DNA from: an uncultured Acidobacteriia bacterium
GTDB taxonomy: Bacteria > Acidobacteriota > Terriglobia > Bryobacterales > Bryobacteraceae
DNA: 54,907 nucleotides
Assembly: GCA_903900705.1 (NCBI GenBank)
Contig: CAIUOG010000013.1
Location: 1-54,907, forward strand
Direction: 5' to 3'
The position numbers were made by a program, and so were the translations under genes. The first letter of the stretch is position 1. Each line of letters begins with the position of its first letter. Under the pieces are notes generated by a model. It was not told where the DNA came from. It did not search any database and worked only from the letters and a program-made list of their open reading frames with translations. This document shows positions 48,606 through 54,907 of the stretch, piece by piece.

Positions 48606-51367
48606 TATGCCAGCCTGATCTGCAGTTCCAGACGGCGGTTATTCGCAGCCTCAGAGAACCCCTCGCCATTCGGCGTTCCGGCCATCTGATTGGAACGCCC
48701 GAACAGTGGCGAACTGATGTTCCCGATAATGGGCCCCTGGTTGGTGTGGTTGAACAGATTGCGCATGCTCATGGCTACAGTCAGATTGTACTTTTTCGGC
48801 GTGGAGGGCTGATTGAACAGGCCCCGGTTTCCCGTGGGCGCTGCAAGGGCCGGTCCCGCCGAGGGTCCGGAATCGCGCGACGACCGCACAGCCCCGCTGC
48901 CCGCGCCCTTCTCCGGACCAAAGCCCCACGTCCGGCCCACGCGCAGATTGAACATCACGATATCCGGACCGCGCCCGTAATTGCGGGGCACCAGCTTCTC
49001 GCTTGCCACCGGATTCGGATCGAGCAGCCCGTAAGCCGTCCGGATAACGCCTGGCAGATTTGGATCCGTCGCAAACCCGGGCCGCGCCGTGAACAGCGTC
49101 GTCCCATACAGATCCTGCCCCGTCGTGATGTTAAACGGTGCGCCCGATTGCAGCGTGAACAGAGGATTCAGCCGGATTCCGTACCGCAGATAAATCGTGC
49201 CGCCCACCAGAAAGCGATGCCGGATGTCCGTGGCCGCCGGGCCATACTCGCCCGCATAGTTGTAGGGGTTTGCCGGTGAAGTACCCAGGCCATCCGCACT
49301 GCTCCGGGCGCGGTTCAGCGTGTAATAACCAAACAGCGAAATGCCCGCGCTGAGCTTCGAATTCACATTCGCGATCACCTGATTCTGGTTGTAGATACCA
49401 GACGAACTCATCAGGAAGATCGGGCCCGCCGTGCCGAACGGATGCGTCAGCGGCGGGTTGATATCGAGCGTGCGCAGCACATGCACCCCGTGCGAATTCG
49501 TGTACGTCACCGCCAGCGTTGTGTTCGCCGGCAACTGTCTTTCAAGCGTGAGCGCCGACTGCAGAATATAAGGCGCGCGCAGTTGCCGGTCCGCTTCCTG
49601 CACGGTCTGCGACGTACGGTTCGCCGCCAGCGTGGCCAGCGAGGGAATGGCCGGATAGAACGTCGGATTCGTCACCACATACTGCTGCTGCACCTGCCCG
49701 TTGTAGCGGTCCGCCGTGAGCGTATTCGCCAGCGCGAACCGGTCGTAGAAAAGCCCCACCCCGCCGCGAACCACCGTTTTGCCCTGCTTTTTGCCGTTCA
49801 CTCCCGGCGCCCACGCAAACGCGATGCGCGGAGCTATATCGCGCCAGTCATGAATGTTCGTCTGGTTCTCATAGCGCACGCCGAGGTTCAGCGTCAGATT
49901 CTGCCGCAGCTTCCAGTCGTCGCCAAAAAAGAACGCGGCATCAAACTGGTGTACCGCGAGACCCGGTTGGCCGCCGCTGATGGAAAACTGCGACGGGATG
50001 CCGAGCTTGTACTGCGCGAGGGATGAGAACGTGTACGTTCCGTTGAAGTTCGAGGGGGAATTGCTGTCATCCGTCTGCGCCCGCAGTCGCGTGCCGAACC
50101 GGAAAAAATGCTTCGCATGCAGGATCGACGTGTAGTTCTGAAACTCGTAGCTGTCCTGCACATCGGAACCACGGCTCGTCGTTGCGCCGCCGCCGGTGAA
50201 CGCGCCCAGTACCTGAATCACCGGCGCGATGGTGTTGCCCATTGTCGTCAGGTCAGACCGGAAGAACTGGAAGCGCGTCTCATTCACCAGCGTGCCGTGG
50301 ATGGAGGTCTCGATGATCTGCGCGGTATCGAAGTTGTGCAGGTAATGAATGCCGCGCGAGATCAGATCGAAGCTGCCGATCCCGCCGTCTTTGATTTCCG
50401 CCCGCGTGTACAGATAGCGCACGCCCAGCGTATTGTTGTCATTCAGTGTGTAGTCCACATGCGGGCCCACCAGGATATGGCGCTGTGGCGTGGTGATCAC
50501 GCTCGAAAAGGCCGTGGGATTCTGCGACGCCGGGTCCGCAATCACGGCGTTCGTGATCGACCCGTTGTTCACGGCCTGATACTCCAGGTCCGACGTGAAC
50601 GAACTCTTTTTCGTCAGCGGACCGCTCAGGCTGTTCTCCGTCTCCTGCAGCAGAAGCGGAGCCTTCACCGCGGAATACGGGTTGCGCGAGTTCCATCTAT
50701 CGGTGCCCAGGTTGTACCCGATGGATCCGTGAAACTTGTCTGACCCCGGCTTGGTGAAGATCTCAATCCGCCCGTACCCCAGCTTGTCGTATTCCGGCGT
50801 GAACGGATTGGAATTGATGCGGATCTCGCGAATGGATTCCTTCGGCGGCAACTGGCCCCCGCTGAAACCATCCACGAAAATCGCGCCGCCGCTCGGCCCC
50901 GCGGACGGTCCCGCCAGAGCCTCGAGATCGGCCTGCAGATCCGCCGGATCGTCTGAAAGCGCGTCCAGATCTTCGCCTTTGATGATGGTCGCGCTGGCGT
51001 TGTTCGACGCTTCCGTACTCAGCGCCGGGCCCACGTTGTCGGTTACCGTCACCTGCTGGGCGTTCGCCGCCACCCGCAGTTGCAGGTCCAGGGAATTTGC
51101 GCCCGCATGCAGGCTGACCATCACGGCCGCCGGAGTTGCCAGTGCCGGGGCTGTTGCTGTAACCGAGTAGTCACCCGCCGCGAGCGCCGTAAACGAATAC
51201 ACGCCATCCGCGCCGGAAATCGCCTTCTTCGTGCCCGCCTTCGCCGCCAGCGTGACCGTGGCTTTCGGCACGACCGCGCCCGATTCATCCGTTACATGGC
51301 CGGTCAGAGCGGCGCTTTGTGCAAAAACAAGCCTTGTGAAGAGAGCAAATGCAATGATTGTCCGCAA
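48602..51367 (-). CDS. TonB-dependent receptor with N-terminal carboxypeptidase-regulatory-like domain
   Basis: 921 residues. Leader RTIIAFALFTRLVFAQ, a CarboxypepD_reg-like domain (ALTGHVTDESGAVVPKATVT, GVYSFTALAAGDYSVTATAP), a plug (~105-210) and a barrel ending LELQIRLAY. This Oar-like layout is typical of Acidobacteria. It imports large or scarce ligands with TonB energy. The TTG start at 51367 is as annotated by frame; the true start is uncertain by a few codons. Substrate not deducible; GH36 lies downstream. Confidence 0.92.
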   Translation of the reverse strand: MRTIIAFALFTRLVFAQSAALTGHVTDESGAVVPKATVTLAAKAGTKKAISGADGVYSFTALAAGDYSVTATAPALATPAAVMVSLHAGANSLDLQLRVAANAQQVTVTDNVGPALSTEASNNASATIIKGEDLDALSDDPADLQADLEALAGPSAGPSGGAIFVDGFSGGQLPPKESIREIRINSNPFTPEYDKLGYGRIEIFTKPGSDKFHGSIGYNLGTDRWNSRNPYSAVKAPLLLQETENSLSGPLTKKSSFTSDLEYQAVNNGSITNAVIADPASQNPTAFSSVITTPQRHILVGPHVDYTLNDNNTLGVRYLYTRAEIKDGGIGSFDLISRGIHYLHNFDTAQIIETSIHGTLVNETRFQFFRSDLTTMGNTIAPVIQVLGAFTGGGATTSRGSDVQDSYEFQNYTSILHAKHFFRFGTRLRAQTDDSNSPSNFNGTYTFSSLAQYKLGIPSQFSISGGQPGLAVHQFDAAFFFGDDWKLRQNLTLNLGVRYENQTNIHDWRDIAPRIAFAWAPGVNGKKQGKTVVRGGVGLFYDRFALANTLTADRYNGQVQQQYVVTNPTFYPAIPSLATLAANRTSQTVQEADRQLRAPYILQSALTLERQLPANTTLAVTYTNSHGVHVLRTLDINPPLTHPFGTAGPIFLMSSSGIYNQNQVIANVNSKLSAGISLFGYYTLNRARSSADGLGTSPANPYNYAGEYGPAATDIRHRFLVGGTIYLRYGIRLNPLFTLQSGAPFNITTGQDLYGTTLFTARPGFATDPNLPGVIRTAYGLLDPNPVASEKLVPRNYGRGPDIVMFNLRVGRTWGFGPEKGAGSGAVRSSRDSGPSAGPALAAPTGNRGLFNQPSTPKKYNLTVAMSMRNLFNHTNQGPIIGNISSPLFGRSNQMAGTPNGEGFSEAANNRRLELQIRLAY

Positions 51368-51412
51368 ACCTCATTCTCCGGCACCTCACTGAAGAATGCC
51401 TGAAACCGGCAT

Positions 51413-52327
51413 TTACGCGAGGATGGCGTCAATTTCGGCCAGTTCCGCCGCGGACATCTCCCACCCCGTCGCAGCCGCGTTCTCCTTCACCTGCGCCACA
51501 CTCTTCGCCCCCGCAATCACAGAGGACACCACGCCCCGCGAGGCCAGCCAGGAAACGCCCAGTTCCAACAGCGAATGCCCGCGTTGCTCCGCAAAAGACA
51601 GCAGCGACTCCACCTTTTCGAGGTTGGCCTCCGTGAACATCGAAGGCCCGAAGCCGTCCTTCGCCCTGCTGCTTTCCGGCAGCGGCTGACCCTTGCGGTA
51701 CTTCCCGCTCAGCAGTCCGTTCGCCAGCGGGAAATACGGCAGAAAACCCACTTCAAGCCGCGCGCATTCCTCCAGCACGCCCTGTTCCGGCTCGCGATGA
51801 AAAAGGCTGTAATTGTTCTGCACGCTGACGAACTTCGCCGCGCCCGCGCCCACCGCCGCGGCGGCCTCGCGCAACTGCTGCACCGAAAAATTCGAGCAGC
51901 CGATCTCGCGGACCTTACCCTCTTTCACCAGGTCATCCAGCGCGCCTAAGGTATCCGCAATCGGCGTCGCCTCGTCCGGACGGTGCAACTGATACAGGTC
52001 GATATGATCCGTCCGCAGCCGCCGCAGGCTGGCCTCGCACGCCTGTTTCACATACGTCGGGCTGGCCCCCGCCAACCCCTCGCCCATGCTCAGTCCGAAC
52101 TTGGTGGCCAGCACGATGCGATTGCGGCAGTCGCCCATCACCTCGCCCAGATACTCTTCGCTCTGTCCGGCGCCGTAGAAATCAGCCGTGTCGAAAAAGT
52201 TGATCCCCGCGTCGAGCGCGGCGTCCACAACCTCCCGCGTGGCGTCTTTCCCCACCCGCCATCCGAAGTTGTTGCAGCCGAGCCCGGCGAGGGATACGTT
52301 GAGTGATCCGATCTTTCTGTGTTCCAC
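51413..52327 (-). CDS. Aldo/keto reductase
   Basis: 304 residues from GTG 52327, the codon giving the canonical N-terminus (HRKIGSLNVSLAGLGCNNFG); it lies 4 nt after the SPFH gene stop, with AGGGGA directly before it. Catalytic tetrad: Asp in FFDTADFYG with Tyr, Lys in VLATKFG, His in LYQLHRPD. NADPH site near SVIAGAKSVAQVKEN. Reduces carbonyls; substrate unknown. Confidence 0.9.
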   Translation of the reverse strand: MEHRKIGSLNVSLAGLGCNNFGWRVGKDATREVVDAALDAGINFFDTADFYGAGQSEEYLGEVMGDCRNRIVLATKFGLSMGEGLAGASPTYVKQACEASLRRLRTDHIDLYQLHRPDEATPIADTLGALDDLVKEGKVREIGCSNFSVQQLREAAAAVGAGAAKFVSVQNNYSLFHREPEQGVLEECARLEVGFLPYFPLANGLLSGKYRKGQPLPESSRAKDGFGPSMFTEANLEKVESLLSFAEQRGHSLLELGVSWLASRGVVSSVIAGAKSVAQVKENAAATGWEMSAAELAEIDAILA

Positions 52328-52331
52328 TCCC

Positions 52332-53270
52332 CTACTGTAATGGACCCGCCCCTGAAGCACCCACCCCCGGCGTCCTGCCCAGCGTACTGGTGGCCAGCAT
52401 CCCGCCGAGCCCCATGGTTTCCACCGCCGAGGAAGGCACAATCACCATCGCGCCCTTTTCCTTGATCGCTTCATACAGCATGTTCATCGCCCGCAAATGC
52501 AGCGCAATCGGGTTGTCCTGATACACCAGCGCCGCCTCGGCGAACTTCGCCGAAATTTCCGTCTCCGCCGTGCCCAGGACAATGCGCGCCTGCCGTTCCC
52601 GCTCCGCCTGCGCCTGCCGCGACATGGCATCTTCCAGCGCCGCCGGAATGTGCACGTCCCGGATCTCAACCGACTGCACCGTGATGCCCCACGGATTCGT
52701 CTTCGAATCCAGAATCCGCTGCAGTTCCTTGCCCAGCATCTCGCGCTCCGTAATCATCTGCGCCAGTTGATGCCGCCCGATCGATTCCAGCAGCGCCGTC
52801 TGCGCGCTCATCTGCACCGCCTCCCCGAAATCCGACACTTCGAGGATGCACTTTTCCGCGTCCCAAACCACCCAGAACACAATCGCGACCACATTCACCG
52901 GCACCGTATCCCGCGTCAGCGCCGATTCCGCCGTCACATTTGTCACCCGGATACGCTGATCCACGTACCGGCTGATCTTCTCCACCACCGGCGTCACGAA
53001 ATAGAGGCCCGGTCCGCGCAGCCCCTTGTACCGCCCAAAGCGCAGCACCGCCGCCTTCTCCCACTGGTCCGCCACCTTGATAGCGAACAGCAGATACACT
53101 CCCACCAGCGCCAGCACCACAAAAAACGCCGGTTTATTGGTGAGAGCGGCGAGCCCGCCGCCCAACACCATGGAAAACACGAAGGCCACGGCGCCTTCCG
53201 TGCTGACGATTTCACGGGGGCTGTTCGAAATCCCGCGCGAAATTCCTGAACCCACAAATCCTGTTATCAT
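52332..53270 (-). CDS. SPFH/Band 7 (stomatin-like) membrane protein
   Basis: 312 residues. Two hydrophobic stretches (~28-45, ~48-66), then an SPFH domain (EKAAVLRFGRYKGLRGPGLY, VDQRIRVTNVTAESALTRDT) and a helical tail (RQAQAERERQARIVLGTAETE). Organises membrane microdomains as oligomers. No NfeD-type protease partner is adjacent. Strong SD GGAGG before ATG 53270. Downstream of the GntR regulator. Confidence 0.92.
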   Translation of the reverse strand: MITGFVGSGISRGISNSPREIVSTEGAVAFVFSMVLGGGLAALTNKPAFFVVLALVGVYLLFAIKVADQWEKAAVLRFGRYKGLRGPGLYFVTPVVEKISRYVDQRIRVTNVTAESALTRDTVPVNVVAIVFWVVWDAEKCILEVSDFGEAVQMSAQTALLESIGRHQLAQMITEREMLGKELQRILDSKTNPWGITVQSVEIRDVHIPAALEDAMSRQAQAERERQARIVLGTAETEISAKFAEAALVYQDNPIALHLRAMNMLYEAIKEKGAMVIVPSSAVETMGLGGMLATSTLGRTPGVGASGAGPLQ

Positions 53271-53295
53271 GCTTCGCCTCCTTAGTGACGAATGC

Positions 53296-53664
53296 TTACT
53301 GCCCGAACTGCGTCAATGCTTCCTGTAAATCCTGTACCGTAAAACCCTCACGCCCCGCCCTCGCGACAAACTCGCCCACCAGCTGATCCAGCTTTTGCCG
53401 ATGTTCGCTTTCGCTGCGTTCCACTACCTCATTCGTCAGAAACGTACCTGTCCCCTGATGCGTGGTCAGCACGCCCGTCAGTTCGAGTTCGCGGTATGCC
53501 CTGACGACTGTATTCGGATTCACCTTCAGGTCCACCGCCAACTGCCGTACCGTGGGAAGGCGCTCTCCCGGTCCAATCGCGCCCGAGGCACGCGCCGCAT
53601 GCACCTGATCGATGATCTGGCGATAGACCGGAACGCCGCTTTGGAGATCCAGCTGGAAATTCAT
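53296..53664 (-). CDS. GntR-family regulator, YtrA type
   Basis: 122 residues. Winged HTH (~10-78: GVPVYRQIIDQVHAARASGA, ERLPTVRQLAVDLKVNPNTV) followed by a short dimerisation helix instead of a ligand domain, the YtrA layout. YtrA genes usually precede ABC-transporter genes; here an SPFH gene follows 25 nt later. GAGG precedes the ATG. A palindrome upstream is a likely operator. Confidence 0.9.
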   Translation of the reverse strand: MNFQLDLQSGVPVYRQIIDQVHAARASGAIGPGERLPTVRQLAVDLKVNPNTVVRAYRELELTGVLTTHQGTGTFLTNEVVERSESEHRQKLDQLVGEFVARAGREGFTVQDLQEALTQFGQ

Positions 53665-53678
53665 CTCTGCCTCACAAT

Positions 53679-53690
53679 TGTATTAATACA
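53679..53690. promoter_or_regulatory. Palindromic operator candidate for the GntR regulator
   Basis: TGTATTAATACA, a perfect 12-bp palindrome 14 bp before the gntR start, with ACTAGT (53698-53703) and GTTAAC (53702-53707) close by. YtrA proteins bind such AT-rich palindromes and repress their own unit. Confidence 0.5.
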
Positions 53691-53759
53691 CCAGTACACT
53701 AGTTAACACAAGCAATAAATTTTGGGTTCGATTGTGCGAGTTTCGGAATCCAACAAGCA

Positions 53760-54907
53760 ATGCCTGTAGAGCCGGAACGTGTCCGGTGCCTGAACACCGC
53801 GTCCCTCCGTCCGGGTGCGCGCTTTGTCTTGTATTGGATGCAGATGAACCGCCGCGTGGAATCGAACCATGGGTTCGTTTATGCGTCTGAACTGGCAAAC
53901 CGCCACAAGCTTCCTCTGCTGGTTTATGAGGGCCTGACCTGCGCCTATCCGCACGCCAATGACCGTCTGCACCAGTTCATTCTGGAAGGTGTTCCGGACA
54001 CCGCCGCCGAACTCGCCCGCCGCAACGTCGGCTATTTCTTCTACCTGCGAGCCACGGGGCAGCACCAGGACGACCTGCTTTACCGCCTCGCCCAACATGC
54101 GCTCTGCGTGGTGACGGACGACTATCCCACCTTCATCGCCACCGTCAACAACAGCCGCGTTCCGGCGAAGGTGGGCGTGCCTTATTACGTGGTGGATTCC
54201 AGCTGCATCGTGCCCATGAGCGTGCATGAAAAGCGGAACTATGGCGCTTACACCATTCGTCCGAAGATCAAACGGGAACTGCCGAAGTACCTCAGGCCGG
54301 TTGAGCCGTCTTCGGTGGAGCGTCCCTGGCGTGATGAGATTCTGCCCGCCGAACTGCGCGCCCTCCGCACCGAAGTCACCCCGTCGAATATCCCGGCTCT
54401 GGTGGCCGGCTGCGAGATTGATCACCGCATCCGACCGTCTCTCAGCTTCACGGGGGGCTATGCGGCTGCCCGCAAACACCTCCGGCTCTTCCTGAAAGAC
54501 AAGCTGTCCCGTTACGCGAAAGACAGCAACCAGCCGGCGAAGCGCGCCACCAGCGACCTCAGTCCGTCCCTTCACTTCGGCCACATCTCATCGCTCGAAA
54601 TGGCGCTGGCGGTCCGGGACTACGCGGCCGAACACCAACTTATCGCCGAAGAGTTTCTGGAAGAGCTGATTGTCCGCCGCGAACTGGCCTTCAACTTCGC
54701 CCGCTTCACCCCGAATCCGGAGTCGCTCAGCGTCGTGCCCGACTGGTGCCACCGCACCATGGAGAAGCACGCCTCCGATCCGCGCCCGTTCCTCTACGCC
54801 CCCGAACAGCTCATCGCCGCCGAGACCCACGACGAACTCTGGAACGCCACCCAGCGGGAGATGCTGCTGCGCGGCAAGATCCACGGCTACTACCGGATGT
54901 ACTGGGG
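53760..54907 (+). CDS. phrB: Class II deoxyribodipyrimidine photolyase (partial)
   Basis: 382 codons from ATG 53760, open to the window end, so the C-terminus is missing. Class II (PhrII) pattern: RVRCLNTASLRPGARFVLYW, MQMNRRVESNHGFVYASELA, KLPLLVYEGL, FTGGYAAARKHLRLFL, LSPSLHFGHIS and ELIVRRELAFNFARF. It splits UV-induced cyclobutane pyrimidine dimers using FADH- and light. Divergent from the gntR gene across ~95 bp. About 70 residues are expected to be missing. Confidence 0.93.
   Translation, partial: MPVEPERVRCLNTASLRPGARFVLYWMQMNRRVESNHGFVYASELANRHKLPLLVYEGLTCAYPHANDRLHQFILEGVPDTAAELARRNVGYFFYLRATGQHQDDLLYRLAQHALCVVTDDYPTFIATVNNSRVPAKVGVPYYVVDSSCIVPMSVHEKRNYGAYTIRPKIKRELPKYLRPVEPSSVERPWRDEILPAELRALRTEVTPSNIPALVAGCEIDHRIRPSLSFTGGYAAARKHLRLFLKDKLSRYAKDSNQPAKRATSDLSPSLHFGHISSLEMALAVRDYAAEHQLIAEEFLEELIVRRELAFNFARFTPNPESLSVVPDWCHRTMEKHASDPRPFLYAPEQLIAAETHDELWNATQREMLLRGKIHGYYRMYW

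Overview
The window reads as chromosomal DNA of a high-GC acidobacterium, most likely of the Bryobacterales/Solibacter group. The pointers are lineage-typical families: a TIGR03437 secreted protein (and what looks like the same module on the end of a methyltransferase), a TIGR03790 protein, a large TonB-dependent receptor with an N-terminal carboxypeptidase-regulatory-like domain, and many short signal peptides ending in Ala-Gln. The assignment is inference from gene content, with no database search.

Layout. 1-5.3 kb: end of a mutarotase-like gene, a zinc alcohol dehydrogenase, then (minus) an ABC-F ATPase and a coupled TtcA/methyltransferase pair. 5.4-9.2 kb (minus): a MoxR-type AAA+ ATPase, a ~610-residue protein of unknown function, and a Tat-type phosphonoacetate-hydrolase-like enzyme, all overlapping. 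9.3-10.8 kb: a TIGR03790 protein and a cytochrome c, divergent from a LysR regulator. 10.9-18.1 kb (plus): LysR, a zinc-ribbon membrane protein, an RfbD-like reductase and a soluble NAD-dependent formate dehydrogenase, with the FdsG and FdsB subunits fused, followed by FdsA and FdsD. 18.2-23.8 kb: TonB-like protein, serine hydrolase, cyclophilin and a translationally coupled trio (esterase, amidase, SGNH hydrolase).

24.18-30.87 kb is an integrated mobile element of about 6.6 kb. It is bounded by 48-bp direct repeats that duplicate the 3' part of a tRNA-Arg(CCG) gene; the intact tRNA is at the right end. It carries a tyrosine integrase next to the tRNA, a serine recombinase, a RecA/RepA-like ATPase, a CHC2 zinc-finger protein, a small helix-turn-helix protein, one unknown protein and one secreted cargo protein. 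The left arm holds helically phased repeats and a perfect hairpin.

31-38.7 kb: SGNH hydrolase, alginate-export-like porin, and the most striking single gene of the window, a 1379-residue fusion of topoisomerase III, RecQ helicase and HRDC domain. 38.7-46 kb: VirB10-like and TIGR03437 proteins, phosphoesterase, fatty-acid desaturase, two-component system, a decayed cytochrome gene, cupin, proline dehydrogenase and sulfotransferase. 46-54.9 kb: GH36 alpha-galactosidase, lipocalin-like protein, TonB-dependent receptor, aldo/keto reductase, SPFH protein, YtrA-type GntR regulator and a class II photolyase cut by the window end.

Across the window, a -10-like hexamer (TANNNT or CANAAT) lies exactly 6 nt before the start codon of at least nine genes, several of them starting with TTG or GTG. 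This suggests that leaderless transcripts are common in this organism.
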